Assembly (NCBI GenBank): GCA_023457255.1
Contig: JAEWMB010000037.1
Span: forward strand, 62,001-126,000
DNA length: 64,000 nt
Source: Bacillota bacterium
Lineage (GTDB): Bacteria > Bacillota > Clostridia > Lachnospirales > Lachnospiraceae
Direction: 5' to 3'
Position 1 is the first letter of the stretch. Every line of letters begins with the position of its first letter. The position numbers were made by a program, and so were the translations under genes. Below, piece after piece: positions 1-9,564 of the stretch. The notes under the pieces were generated by a model. That model did not search any database, had not been told where the DNA came from, and saw only the letters and a list, made by a program, of their open reading frames with translations.

Positions 1-479
1 AACTTCTCACTGTTGTTTTCTGAATTAATATTCTCATTTTCTGAATTAGGATAGTCCTCAACTCTTGTCTCTTTGTTATTTGCCTCACTATGATATGAGC
101 CTCCTTTATTTGAAACCTCCTTACTGTCTAACCCTTGATCCTTATTTAACTCTTCTTGTTTTTTCTTATATTCTTCTCTTATCTTTTTTAGTCTAGGAAA
201 ATAAACCTCTGAAGGATCTACGGAATAAGTATTCTTTCGTTGTTCCATTACACTTAAATAAAGGCCATACCCCGATTTCAGCAAATCATCAAATTGGATA
301 TCTTCCATTTGTTTTTTTCTATTTTCCCAGAGCTGCTTTGCGGCATCGACTGCTGTAATACTTACTCCAAGCAGTAAAACAATCACAAGCAATACACCGA
401 CGACACTTCCAAATAACGGAGATTTTCCACTGGCTTTTGATGTTTGCTCTTCTCTTTTCTGATCATTTGCTGAATCCAT
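1..479 (-). CDS. Membrane-anchored protein, N-terminal part (possible sensor kinase), cut by window edge
   Basis: Translation from the ATG at 477-479 stays open to the window edge (about 159 codons). An AGGTGG-type ribosome-binding site lies about 8 bases upstream. The visible part has a short charged N-terminus, one strong membrane helix (about residues 20-44, rich in V, L and I), then a hydrophilic stretch with coiled-coil character and a Ser/Asn/Glu-rich tail. The gene follows an OmpR-type regulator with a gap of about 70 bases on the same strand, the usual place for a partner histidine kinase. No kinase motif is visible in this part, so the kinase role is inference from context only. It could equally be an unrelated membrane protein. 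Confidence 0.6.
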   Translation of the reverse strand, partial: MDSANDQKREEQTSKASGKSPLFGSVVGVLLVIVLLLGVSITAVDAAKQLWENRKKQMEDIQFDDLLKSGYGLYLSVMEQRKNTYSVDPSEVYFPRLKKIREEYKKKQEELNKDQGLDSKEVSNKGGSYHSEANNKETRVEDYPNSENENINSENNSEK

Positions 480-547
480 TCTTAATACCTCCACCTTTTA
501 TGAAGAAGCTCCTAAATTAATATCATGGAAATACTAATTTAGAACTT

Positions 548-1258
548 CTAATACTTCTCAATTTTATAACCAACTCCCCAAACAACTTTTAAATATTTTG
601 GTTCTTTTGGATTAATCTCAATTTTTTCTCTAATTCTTCTAACATGCACCATAATCGTATCCGTTGTAATCGGCTTTTCATTCCATACACGTTCATAGAT
701 TTCGTCCGGTGAGAATACCCTTCCCGGATTTTTCATTAGAAGAAGTAAGATTTTAAACTCGATAGGTGTTAATTTAGCAGGTCTTCCGTCCACAGATACC
801 TCTACCGTATCTTCATTTAACTCCAGTCCCCCAACAACATAATAATTTTCTGGTTCTTTCTCTTCCATAGAATCCACCGCTTTTAGATATCTGGCATAAC
901 GGCGGAGATGTGAATTTACTCTAGCCATTAATTCCATTGGAGTGAAGGGTTTTGTCACATAATCATCTGCACCGATATTAAGCCCTGTTACCTTATCAAT
1001 TTCTTCTGACTTTGCAGATAACATAATAACAGGAAAATCAAATTTTTCTCTTAATTTCATGGTCATTGTGATTCCATCCATAACAGGCATCATGATATCT
1101 ACAATTGCAAGGTGGATCGTTTCCTTTTGCAAAATTTCCAGCCCTTTTTTGCCGTTCTCAGCTTGAAATACGAGATAACCTTGATTTCTTAGATAAATCC
1201 CTATTCCTTCTAAGATTTCTTTATCGTCTTCCACGATTAATACGTGATATGATTCCAT
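548..1258 (-). CDS. OmpR/PhoB-family response regulator
   Basis: A 236-residue two-domain regulator. The receiver domain (about 5-120) has the acidic pair at D11/D12, the phospho-acceptor D54 in VDIMMP, and the conserved K103 in VTKPF. The C-terminal part (about 140-235) is a winged-helix OmpR-type DNA-binding domain, seen in the LTPIEFKILLLL start and the VRRIREKIE recognition-helix region. A GGAGG site precedes the ATG. Phosphorylation by a partner sensor kinase would control DNA binding; the partner is probably the truncated gene just downstream at the window edge. The target genes cannot be told from this window. Confidence 0.93.
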   Translation of the reverse strand: MESYHVLIVEDDKEILEGIGIYLRNQGYLVFQAENGKKGLEILQKETIHLAIVDIMMPVMDGITMTMKLREKFDFPVIMLSAKSEEIDKVTGLNIGADDYVTKPFTPMELMARVNSHLRRYARYLKAVDSMEEKEPENYYVVGGLELNEDTVEVSVDGRPAKLTPIEFKILLLLMKNPGRVFSPDEIYERVWNEKPITTDTIMVHVRRIREKIEINPKEPKYLKVVWGVGYKIEKY

Positions 1259-1829
1259 CTCTGTTCCTCCAATTCTAATTCTTCTATCCCATAAATACTA
1301 CCCTCATATCTTAGTCTCTTTTCGTTACCCATGATATATATCATATCAGATAAATCAAAAAAACACCTTGCAGTAAAACGAAAGAAATTCTTAACATTGT
1401 TATGAGTATTGCTATGCTATTATCTCTTTCTTCCGAATCTACATTTTAGCAGACTCATTTATTGTTTGTTATTTACTATTTACCGTAAGGAATTATTACT
1501 GCCAAATAAATTAAGCCAACACAAAACTTTCCTCAGCTTAATAAGAGTTTTATCAATAGTCTTCCTAATAACTATAGAATAAATCAAAAATTAAGGCAAG
1601 GAAACAGTGCTGGCTCTAAATATATCTCTCTTAATTAATGCGAACATTACATAGTAATTTCACTTTTATTTCGGATGTTGCAATGCGTACAAGAAATGTC
1701 ATAGATACAATCTGATACAGATGTAAATCCGATTCATATGTAAATCTGATACAGGTATATTTCTGAATCAAAATATATTTTGATTCAGACTTTCAATACA
1801 CGGTATATCGATATTAACTTCTGTAAATC
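1259..1829. other. Intergenic region, AT-rich, with repeats near its right end
   Basis: No coding sequence is supported here. It is the upstream region of the OmpR-type regulator gene (minus strand) and the downstream side of the broken beta-lactamase-like gene. The only obvious structure is the repeat cluster at 1711-1789, listed separately. Confidence 0.6.
1711..1789. repeat. Short direct repeats plus a 28-bp perfect palindrome
   Basis: Seen directly: TCTGATACAG occurs at 1711-1720 and 1745-1754, and ATGTAAATCYGA at 1721-1732 and 1738-1749. A perfect palindrome spans 1762-1789, with arms TCTGAATCAAAATA and TATTTTGATTCAGA. The palindrome could be an operator for a dimeric regulator or an AT-rich hairpin. 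No adjacent T-run makes a standard terminator convincing. Function unknown. Confidence 0.55.
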
Positions 1830-2204
1830 CTATCTGATGCATCGTATATGATACACAACTCCAGAGGTCATATTAAGGGGATGGCGGATGGTAACCTCTT
1901 TCCTTACCGGCCTCTCCCCATTTGTATCGAGAACTGTCTGATTACAAAATCCTTTGAGGTACTTTGATACCGGATCAAATAAATCAAGCAATCCTCTTTC
2001 ATACAATATCATTACTGCAACCGCGGTAACAGGCTTTGTCATAGAAAAAATACGATAGATAGAATCCGGTTTATCCGTACCAAAAGATTATTGAAATACT
2101 TTCTCCTTTTTGTGATAAACTAGGACAGAACATCCTTTAAGCCTGCCACTTGCAACTTCTCCATGAAAAACTTCTGCCACTTGCTCTAAATACTTCGTAT
2201 TCAT
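1830..2204 (-). pseudogene. Broken serine beta-lactamase-like (class C family) gene
   Basis: An ATG at 2202-2204 with a GGGAG site starts a frame reading MNTKYLEQVAEVF. It is interrupted by an in-frame TAA at 2088-2090, then continues in the same frame to 1830. After the stop it carries RIFSMTKPVTAVA, which contains the SxxK active-site motif of the beta-lactamase/penicillin-binding (class C, esterase-like) family, and later IRHPLNMTSG, a family signature that usually reads RHLLNMTSG. The reading frame then ends at a position where normal members continue for about 200-250 more residues, so the Tyr motif and KTG box are gone. The gene has both a nonsense codon and a large 3' loss. A functional product is very unlikely. 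A sequencing error could explain the TAA but not the truncation. Confidence 0.8.
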
Positions 2205-2363
2205 AATAACTCCCATCTATGCACTTTTAGTATGCCTTCCACAATAGACTCTCGCTCCTGTGCGTATTCTCGTAACATTGTATTATAGGGATTTAAGACC
2301 ATAAAAAATTTCATAAAAAAGCATCTGGCAGGTAAAATCCCCCGTATCTCCTCACAAGATTAT

Positions 2364-3305
2364 TTATAGTAACTTTTTCTTCTTTAATATAAAAAGCGTT
2401 ATGAAACAAATCACGAGCGTAATCATGCAAACGATAAAGAATCCATATTCACTCCTTGCAAACGGCATACCGCCGGTATCAACATTCATCCCATATAGTC
2501 CGGAAATAATCGTTGGTATTGACATCACTACGGTAATGGATGCTAACAGCTTCATGACAGAGTTTAAGGTATTGTCGATAACCGAAGCAAACAATTCTCT
2601 CGTACCATTGATAATATCACGGTAGATTCCTGACATCTCGATTGCCTGCTTATTCTCTATGATTACATCATCTAATAAGTCTCTATCTTCCGGATAGGAC
2701 TTTATTCTTTCATTTCGTGTTAATTTATCAAGCACCACACCATTTACTCGAAGTGAAGTTGCAAAATACACTAATGTAGTTTCCAATTCGTGGAGCTCAA
2801 TTAAATCACTATTTTTTGTATGTTTGCTTAATCTTGCCTCGATTGCTTCCCTCTTCTTATTAATTGTTCTAAGACAATTCTGGTAAACTGTTGTGCTGCT
2901 ATATAATATCTGATATAAGAAACGGCTTTTTTTAGCCGTACTAAATTCTTTTACTTTTTCTATCATAAATGGTTTTAATACTATGGTATCTTCCAAACAT
3001 ACCGTAACTATGGCTTTTTCTGTTAATATGATGGCCAATGGCATTGTAGTATAGAATTCATTACCATGTCGTGTTTCTTTGGTGGCTACATCAATTAAGA
3101 TTAACGTATATTTATTTTCCACCTCAATACGAGATGCCTCTTCATCGTCCAAAGAAGCCTTAATATCATTCGTTTCAATGCCGGTCTTACTGGCGGCAAA
3201 TGCTATCTCCTCGGGGGAAGGGTTTGTTAAATTCACCCACACATTTTCTTCAATGTCTTCTAACTGCTTTAACGTACCTTCAATCGTTTTAAATATTCGA
3301 AGCAT
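2364..3305 (-). CDS. corA: CorA-family divalent metal (Mg2+) transporter
   Basis: A 313-residue protein of normal family length. It has a long soluble N-terminal domain (about 1-250) rich in helices, then two C-terminal membrane helices. The family signature YGMN is at about residue 271-274, at the end of the first membrane helix, and the protein ends in a short Lys-rich cytoplasmic tail. CorA proteins form pentameric channels for Mg2+ (some also pass Co2+ or Ni2+). The gene stands alone, with a hairpin-containing leader upstream. The family call is firm; the ion preferred is not shown by sequence. Confidence 0.95.
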   Translation of the reverse strand: MLRIFKTIEGTLKQLEDIEENVWVNLTNPSPEEIAFAASKTGIETNDIKASLDDEEASRIEVENKYTLILIDVATKETRHGNEFYTTMPLAIILTEKAIVTVCLEDTIVLKPFMIEKVKEFSTAKKSRFLYQILYSSTTVYQNCLRTINKKREAIEARLSKHTKNSDLIELHELETTLVYFATSLRVNGVVLDKLTRNERIKSYPEDRDLLDDVIIENKQAIEMSGIYRDIINGTRELFASVIDNTLNSVMKLLASITVVMSIPTIISGLYGMNVDTGGMPFARSEYGFFIVCMITLVICFITLFILKKKKLL

Positions 3306-3367
3306 CGTTTAGCCCCCTTTCAGATATTCATACTTTTCTCTTAGAAGTTTATCACATTATAATTTCG

Positions 3368-3434
3368 GGCGCAAACACACCTTTTCATTGTAATGTGCGC
3401 CTTTTATCGGATTTTAGCTTCGCAGATTCCGATA
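3368..3434 (-). promoter_or_regulatory. Two hairpins in the corA leader
   Basis: In the 5' region of corA, read on the minus strand, TATCGGA pairs with TCCGATA (3405-3411 with 3428-3434) and GGCGCA pairs with TGCGCC (3368-3373 with 3396-3401). They lie 60-130 bases before the start codon and could form a regulatory leader. I do not recognise the conserved M-box core, so no riboswitch class is claimed. Confidence 0.35.
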
Positions 3435-3609
3435 AGCTATATTATAAATATTTTAGGGAAAATTACAAGCAAAGGTTTTGTATATTCTATGATTTTTTGT
3501 ACTCTAACGATAAAGAATCTCGTATCGTGTAATAAAACTTCGAAGTAATGCTTTAAATAGAATATAACCATTCGTACAAACATTTACCATCTCGTATGGA
3601 AATATAATT

Positions 3610-3660
3610 AAATAGGATAACAGAAAAGTTTACCGCCTACTTCTCTGCTATCCTATTTCT
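3610..3660 (-). terminator. Hairpin terminator downstream of the first GH94 gene
   Basis: AAATAGGATA near 3610 pairs with TATCCTATTT near 3650, with further pairing of CAGAAAAGT with ACTTCTCTG. Read on the minus strand the stem is followed by a T/A-rich stretch. It lies about 100 bases past the GH94 stop and would end the 15.1-3.8 kb operon. Confidence 0.6.
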
Positions 3661-3753
3661 TTTCCTATGCTGTTGATTTCCGGCTTATGAAATCAGCTAG
3701 TTTCCACAAACAATTAAAATGGACCGTACCAAAAATCCAAGTCTTTTGTTCTA

Positions 3754-6700
3754 TTATCGGATAGATACACCGATGCTTTTTACTTTACCCTCCCTAACGT
3801 CAAGCGATTCTTTCTTTGGCAGCTTGGATGCTAAAATCTGTGTTGTTTCACCGTCTTGATACTGTAAGGTATAACCTTCCACCTGATAAGTGCCAGGTAT
3901 CAAAGCTTTTTTCTCCGCTAGCTGATAACTTACCGGTATTGTGCCAAGAAATGTTGCCTTAATTACACCATCTTCACCGATTAAATACTCCGGCAGGATT
4001 GGTTCTAATGCCAAATGAAGTTCCTCCCCCTCATAGCGGAATGGTTTATGACCAAACATCATAATTTGCCACATATGAACAAATTCAGCGGTAGAACCAC
4101 TTAACCTTGCAACAAACCCTTTTCCATGAATCTTTTTATCGGGATTTGCACTGCTTGCTAAGAAAGAAGAATTCTCTAAGATACTTCTTCCATACATCTT
4201 CTCCTCAAGAAAAGGAATTAATCCATTCTTAAAGTCATCAAAGTATTCCTCGTATAGCCCGGACTTTAACAACTCCAAAAAATACTTGTATTCCATATGA
4301 AGCCAGACAGACTCATTCTCAAGCCACCCTGGTGTAAATGCGGTGGAACGTCCGGCTTCAAAGGAGGCTTTAGAAAGTGATTCATTTACTTTATACATCT
4401 TAAGCTGACGATCATACAGATTACTTTCTTTCACCGCATGATATAATGCCCGCTTTTCCTCTCTGCTATGTTCTAACTTTAAATAGCGGACCGGACCTTC
4501 CAGGAAATAAGGCATTGTAATCAGTTCAAACTCGTTAATGAAAATTCCATCCGGCGTCTTCTCATAATCCTTAGCTTTGTAATAAAAATACGTAGGGCAG
4601 ATTCCGTTACCAAGCTCTACTGCCTCTTTGATTCCCTTTGTTACAATAGAAGACCAGCAAGTAAGCATTGCTATGATTTCGTCTGCGTTTATAGGCTCTT
4701 TCTTCCCCTCCACGCCTAATTTTGTTTTCTCTGTGTAATCTTCCTTGGTATCATTCCTTAAATTCCAGGCTTCCATCGAAGTAAGGTCTCTTCTTGCTAT
4801 CTCATACAGGCTTTCCATCAATTCTTTTATCTCCGAAGCGATTAAGAGATTATTCGGATAACGGTTCACAATCGATAACACAAATGTAATCATTCTTTCT
4901 AGTTCTATTGTTTCACACATAGAAGAACCAAAGATTCCCGGTAACCCATTTAAAGCATCATACCATCCTGGTTTTCCGGCTTCCATCTCAATCCCCCAAC
5001 CTTTAGAATCAAGAGTCGCGAATTTTACTGAAATTAATAATAAAAGCTTTTCCAATAAGGTAGTTTCATACACGGATCCATTTCCATATTCACAGCGTAA
5101 CTGCTTATGACCCACGGCTTTTTTACTTACCTTATCCAAAGATGTGTACTGTCGAAGTCCATGCTTTGTCTCAACATAACGGTGCTGTCTCTTAGGAACG
5201 ATTGCCATCGATTCAAAATAAGTGTAAGTACTGTCTTTGTAAAACAACTCCTCTTCTCTTTCCGGGTATACTAAAAGATAAGCTTCTATTAAATCCAGAT
5301 TGTAAGTCCAATGGTCTATCCAGTACCCCTCACCAAAGGAAGCTGCAATTTCACTCTCCGATAATTCCATTATATACGTTAAGGAAGCCTCCAGCATTTT
5401 CTTATCTGTACAGCCCTGCTGTTCCAGAAACCCTAAGAAGCTTCCCGGAGTAAAGGAGCCTTGAAAGAAGTAACAGCCTTTCTCCCCATCCTTAATAGGC
5501 AGTTTTGACACAGCCTCTTCCAAGTTCTCCTTTGGTATGTAAAATGTAGCTTTTTGTACAGCCAAAGGATTATAACCATCAATTTGTATTAGATTATAAA
5601 AGGTTTTGATACACTCCTTTTCAACAAATGGTGAGAATAGTACATCACAGCGTCTGTTTTGATTAACATCTCTAAAATTTGCATTTCCCTGAGAATAATA
5701 CTCCGGCAGCATACTAAAAAAATTATAGTCTCTCTCAAGATCTCCATGTTTTCTGGAATATAGATAAAATACTTTATCCTTTCCTAACTTTATCGGATAG
5801 CCACCACGTAAGATATTATCAAGATAGGTTTGTTTACAATAAGCATCAAACTCTAAGGATGCCGTTTGGGTTTCAATTCCCTTACAAAGCTCCTCTGTTA
5901 AGGATACTGCTTCTTCGTATTTCGTCTTAAAATAATCCTTACGTTCACAGCGGACCGCAAAATCTCGTACAATTTGTATATTCTGTGCTTGCCCAATCAC
6001 CTCATGAATTGTAAACTCTTCTCCAGGTTTTAATAATCCCTGCTTTGCAAAAAAGCTGCAGGGAAGATTATTCGTTACGACCTGATTCTTCTTAAGCAAA
6101 TAATTTAACTCTCCCTCCCGAAAGCCAATGGCACTCGTAAGAGAGGTGTCGTAATCAAAAACAATAGAAGGATCAACCAACACCGGCAGGAACTCTTTCC
6201 CGTCATAGGCAAAGGAAAAATGTCCTCCTGTTACTTCCTTTACACAGGCGGAATCCTCCATACTGGCTCTTACTTTAAAATATGGCAGACACTCCGGTAA
6301 ATTTTCCACCTGCATCCAGGCTTTTGTCGTCTGCCCCATCTCCTTCATGGAATTAAGACTTACTCCATATGGAATTAGTGACGGCATTCCATCTAATAAT
6401 TCCACCCTATGTTCCGCATTGCCAATGTTTTTTACAGTCACCTTTCGAACTAAACCACCAAGCGTTTCATTTGGCAGAGTAAAATATGTAACAGTAACAC
6501 ATACCTTATCTTCAACAGTATCTTCTAATTCCAGTTCATTCCTTCCAATGTACATCACATGTTTCCTATCAGCATCAGAAAATGCTTCTGTGTAAGAGTG
6601 ATCAATCTTTAAAAACGTTCGAAAACCATTGGTTTTGGTCATCTGATAAGCTTGATGGGCAGGATAAAATTCCATTATGGAATGATCCTTATCCAAAACT

Positions 6701-6846
6701 CCAAAACTTGTAACTGCCTGTCCCCGATTCACATAAAAACACCAGATTGGAATTCCGTATCTTCCGCTGATTCCAGGTAAAAAACTTGCAAAAGTACTTC
6801 CTTTTGCGTAATTTTGTATGATAAATCTTCCTTTGCTGTCAAACAT
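3754..6846 (-). CDS. GH94 glycoside phosphorylase, 1,2-beta-oligoglucan phosphorylase-like
   Basis: About 1030 residues with no signal peptide, so cytoplasmic. The N-terminus (GRFIIQNYAKGSTFASFLPG and YGIPIWCFYVNRGQ) and the GKPGWYDALNGLPG segment resemble GH94 enzymes of the 1,2-beta-oligoglucan (sophorose-series) phosphorylase group. The Asp of GWYDAL (about residue 630) is at the family's catalytic general-acid position. Such enzymes cleave beta-glucosidic bonds with phosphate to give glucose 1-phosphate. It is the last gene of an operon with a CUT1 transporter and YesM/YesN regulators, which fits intracellular use of imported oligosaccharides. I chose the fifth-codon ATG because GAGG stands 6 bases before it; an ATG at 6856-6858 is also possible. 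GH94 membership is firm; the substrate is an inference from remembered family sequences. Confidence 0.85.
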   Translation of the reverse strand: MFDSKGRFIIQNYAKGSTFASFLPGISGRYGIPIWCFYVNRGQAVTSFGVLDKDHSIMEFYPAHQAYQMTKTNGFRTFLKIDHSYTEAFSDADRKHVMYIGRNELELEDTVEDKVCVTVTYFTLPNETLGGLVRKVTVKNIGNAEHRVELLDGMPSLIPYGVSLNSMKEMGQTTKAWMQVENLPECLPYFKVRASMEDSACVKEVTGGHFSFAYDGKEFLPVLVDPSIVFDYDTSLTSAIGFREGELNYLLKKNQVVTNNLPCSFFAKQGLLKPGEEFTIHEVIGQAQNIQIVRDFAVRCERKDYFKTKYEEAVSLTEELCKGIETQTASLEFDAYCKQTYLDNILRGGYPIKLGKDKVFYLYSRKHGDLERDYNFFSMLPEYYSQGNANFRDVNQNRRCDVLFSPFVEKECIKTFYNLIQIDGYNPLAVQKATFYIPKENLEEAVSKLPIKDGEKGCYFFQGSFTPGSFLGFLEQQGCTDKKMLEASLTYIMELSESEIAASFGEGYWIDHWTYNLDLIEAYLLVYPEREEELFYKDSTYTYFESMAIVPKRQHRYVETKHGLRQYTSLDKVSKKAVGHKQLRCEYGNGSVYETTLLEKLLLLISVKFATLDSKGWGIEMEAGKPGWYDALNGLPGIFGSSMCETIELERMITFVLSIVNRYPNNLLIASEIKELMESLYEIARRDLTSMEAWNLRNDTKEDYTEKTKLGVEGKKEPINADEIIAMLTCWSSIVTKGIKEAVELGNGICPTYFYYKAKDYEKTPDGIFINEFELITMPYFLEGPVRYLKLEHSREEKRALYHAVKESNLYDRQLKMYKVNESLSKASFEAGRSTAFTPGWLENESVWLHMEYKYFLELLKSGLYEEYFDDFKNGLIPFLEEKMYGRSILENSSFLASSANPDKKIHGKGFVARLSGSTAEFVHMWQIMMFGHKPFRYEGEELHLALEPILPEYLIGEDGVIKATFLGTIPVSYQLAEKKALIPGTYQVEGYTLQYQDGETTQILASKLPKKESLDVREGKVKSIGVSIR

Positions 6847-6864
6847 ATTTAACCTCATTTCTTC

Positions 6865-8001
6865 TTAATCTTCCTCAATCCTAAAAGAGGATACGGTTTT
6901 TTGTAAATCATTTACCGCCTCTTCCAGTGCTACTGCAACAAATCCAAGTGCATCAACTGAAGATAGCTGCTTCCCCGCAGTCGATATCAATTGATTCGTT
7001 GCGGCAGCGGTCTGCTGTGACGTTGCCGTGATATTTTCAATCGCTCTTAACGTACCACTTTTTACTTCCTCGATATCGTTCATTCCATATAATATCGCCG
7101 AAAGATCTGCTGATAGTTCCTTCACTCTTTCACCGATATTACTAAATGCCTCCACTGTCCGGTTTAATGAAACTTCCTGAGAGCTGACGATAGTCTCTGC
7201 CTTCTTTGCCGTATCTACCGTTTCTTTGGTCTGAAGTGATATATCTTCGATAATTTTGGCAATCTCATTCGCTGCATTTTGAGACTGCTCTGAAAGTTTT
7301 CTGATTTCCCCGGCAACTACTGCAAATCCACGCCCTGCTTCTCCTGCTCTAGCTGCTTCGATTGACGCATTGAAAGACAACAGATTGGTTTGCCCTGCTA
7401 TCTCATTGATAGTTCCAAGAATTACTTGAATCGCTCCCGATTTTTTCCGAAGCTTTTCAATATCTTCAATTACCACCTTCGTAACAGATACGGTATCATT
7501 TCCCCGCCACTCATAGCGAGCTTTCGATTCAATAAAAGCTTTCCCCTCTTCGGAAGCCTGGAAGGTCTGATATAGATTTGCCGGAGCACTTCCGCGTGTT
7601 GAAGCACCATTCCCATAACTGCCAAATACAAAGATGTCCTGTACCACACGGTCATTCATGGCATAGGATACGAGGTGATTTTGTACAATACGGAACTGTT
7701 CCAGTTCTTCTGTTTTCTTTTCTTCATAAGCTCCGGAATAATACTTTCGTATACTTTCATTGGTATTAATCTGAGCTGCCCTGCCGGAAACTCCTTCAAA
7801 ACCAAGTTTAAAATAATTTGCCATCATCTCAAGTGTTGTTAAACTGGAAGTCTCATAACTTCGGATAATCCCTTGGGAGGATTTCCTATAGGAGAGGACT
7901 CCAAGCAATATAATTAATACAACAGGAACCAGATAGGCACCAATTAATTTATATCGAACTCGGTTACTACGTTGTTTTATTTTTTTTAATTTATCCCCCA
8001 C
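6865..8001 (-). CDS. Methyl-accepting chemotaxis-like protein lacking TM2 and HAMP
   Basis: A 378-residue chemoreceptor-like protein with a GTG start and an AAGGAG site 7 bases away. One membrane helix is at about 18-37, followed by a fragment of an extracellular sensor domain (about 40-167). At about residue 168 the sequence jumps straight into the cytoplasmic signalling domain, including the highly conserved hairpin tip region around EIAGQTNLLSFNASIEAARAG (about 200-220) and VVAGEIRKLSEQS. Ordinary members have a second membrane helix and a HAMP domain between these parts and are 550-700 residues long. The fusion is in frame, as expected for an internal deletion. It sits between the YesN regulator and the GH94 gene. 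It may be non-functional, or may act as a membrane-tethered signalling domain. Confidence 0.85.
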   Translation of the reverse strand: MGDKLKKIKQRSNRVRYKLIGAYLVPVVLIILLGVLSYRKSSQGIIRSYETSSLTTLEMMANYFKLGFEGVSGRAAQINTNESIRKYYSGAYEEKKTEELEQFRIVQNHLVSYAMNDRVVQDIFVFGSYGNGASTRGSAPANLYQTFQASEEGKAFIESKARYEWRGNDTVSVTKVVIEDIEKLRKKSGAIQVILGTINEIAGQTNLLSFNASIEAARAGEAGRGFAVVAGEIRKLSEQSQNAANEIAKIIEDISLQTKETVDTAKKAETIVSSQEVSLNRTVEAFSNIGERVKELSADLSAILYGMNDIEEVKSGTLRAIENITATSQQTAAATNQLISTAGKQLSSVDALGFVAVALEEAVNDLQKTVSSFRIEED

Positions 8002-8016
8002 CGTATTTCTCCTTTA

Positions 8017-9552
8017 CTAATGCACGGATTTCGATTTCCCTGCATATGAATTTTTTCGATATTCCGATGGTGATACTCCACAATGATGCTTGAATATCTT
8101 CATAAAATGCTTTTCATTTTCATATCCAACTTCATTACTGATTTCTATAATCTTTTTTTCGGTTCCTTCTAACAGTTCTTTCGCTTTTGCAATTCGCAGC
8201 TCCTTTAAATATTGGACAAAATACGTCCCTGTATATTGCTTAAAGGCATAGGAAAATAAAGAATAATTCATCGATATATAATTAGAAACTACTGCCATAT
8301 TTAAATCCTTATTGTAATTCTTCCTGATATAGATTAAGGCTGTTTGAACCTTTTGTTTATTCTTAAAATCAGAAAACTCGGATAGAATCCTTCCATGAAG
8401 TTCATTAAGCCACCCCATTAAATTTTTGATATAGCCTGTTCCCGCATCATATTCATAGATACTCTTGTGCTGTAATATTCCGGAGCTGCTAAAATCTATC
8501 ACATTTTGATAATTGTTCCTAATCCCTTCCACTAAATATTGGTTTGCATGCTCAAATTCTTCCGGTGAGATTTTTCCACACTTTACACCGTAGTGGAGAT
8601 TCTGAATAAATTTATCATTCTGCTCCCACTTGCTTGTTCCAAACAATTGAATATATTGATCAATTTCATTTTCATTCCATGCAAAGTTTGATTCCTTAGA
8701 AGAATTGTTCTTCTTTTCAATTTTATATTCTTCTTTCTTATTTCCCGCTTTCTGCTCCTCCGTCCTCTTTATTTTTCTACTGCAATCTTTATAGTCAATC
8801 TGGTGAATCTCCTGATAAAAAGCTTGCTTTCTGGCATATAAGGCCTCTGCAAATGCAATCTTTAATTCTTCAAATTGTGTATGCTCCTCACTAAATCCAA
8901 CGTATTCCTCCCTAAATACCTTCTGGACAAGTTGTTTTTGAGAAACTCTCATTATGTAGATATTTTGATACTGCATCCTAGTTAAACCTAAGATATTCGT
9001 TTCCTCCAGCCAATCATCCTTCCAGACATTGGTACAGCATAAGATATAATTTTCTTCTTGCAAAAATTCATCAAAGGCTGCTTTACAACCTTCTCTGTCT
9101 AAGCTTGCTTCCCCTAACATGCAATAACGCAGCTGCTGCTGCCACACAAGATTTCTTTTCTCTGCCTCTTCCTTCTCCTCACACAATTCTTTTTCTAATT
9201 TCATTAATACTTCAAAAATTTTTTCACGCTCAATTGGTTTTAATAAATAATCCTTTGCACCGCAGCGCAGCAGCTCAACGGCATAATTAAAATCATCATA
9301 TCCGCTGATTACAATTGTTTTGGGTATATGAGGTAAATCCTGAATTTCTTTTACTAACGCAATGCCGTCTTTTCCGGGCATTCGGATGTCTGTAATCATG
9401 ACATCGATAACCTCATTTTTTACTACCTCTAATGCTTCTTCTCCATTTTTACATTCTATAATTTGCTCGATTTTAACAGGTGCACGCAATGCGATACTTT
9501 TTATTCCCTGCCTGATCATTTTTTCGTCCTCTACAATCAAAAGCTTCTTCAT
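8017..9552 (-). CDS. YesN-type response regulator (receiver plus AraC DNA-binding domain)
   Basis: A 511-residue regulator. The receiver domain (1-120) has acidic residues at the start (VEDE), phospho-acceptor D55 in ITDIRMPG and K105 in LLKPIE. A long middle region, partly Lys/Glu-rich, links to a C-terminal AraC-type double helix-turn-helix domain (about 410-505) with the typical ending GYENEKHFMKIFKHHCGVSPSEYR. It follows the sensor kinase gene by 12 bases and belongs to the operon with a CUT1 transporter and GH94 enzyme. Proteins of this type activate nearby sugar-transport genes when the partner kinase senses a sugar or cell-envelope signal. The specific inducer is unknown. Confidence 0.93.
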   Translation of the reverse strand: MKKLLIVEDEKMIRQGIKSIALRAPVKIEQIIECKNGEEALEVVKNEVIDVMITDIRMPGKDGIALVKEIQDLPHIPKTIVISGYDDFNYAVELLRCGAKDYLLKPIEREKIFEVLMKLEKELCEEKEEAEKRNLVWQQQLRYCMLGEASLDREGCKAAFDEFLQEENYILCCTNVWKDDWLEETNILGLTRMQYQNIYIMRVSQKQLVQKVFREEYVGFSEEHTQFEELKIAFAEALYARKQAFYQEIHQIDYKDCSRKIKRTEEQKAGNKKEEYKIEKKNNSSKESNFAWNENEIDQYIQLFGTSKWEQNDKFIQNLHYGVKCGKISPEEFEHANQYLVEGIRNNYQNVIDFSSSGILQHKSIYEYDAGTGYIKNLMGWLNELHGRILSEFSDFKNKQKVQTALIYIRKNYNKDLNMAVVSNYISMNYSLFSYAFKQYTGTYFVQYLKELRIAKAKELLEGTEKKIIEISNEVGYENEKHFMKIFKHHCGVSPSEYRKNSYAGKSKSVH

Positions 9553-9564
9553 GGAATTCCCTCC

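Noticed and set aside
3368..3434. M-box riboswitch upstream of corA
   Set aside because: Two hairpins are present, but the conserved M-box core could not be recognised.
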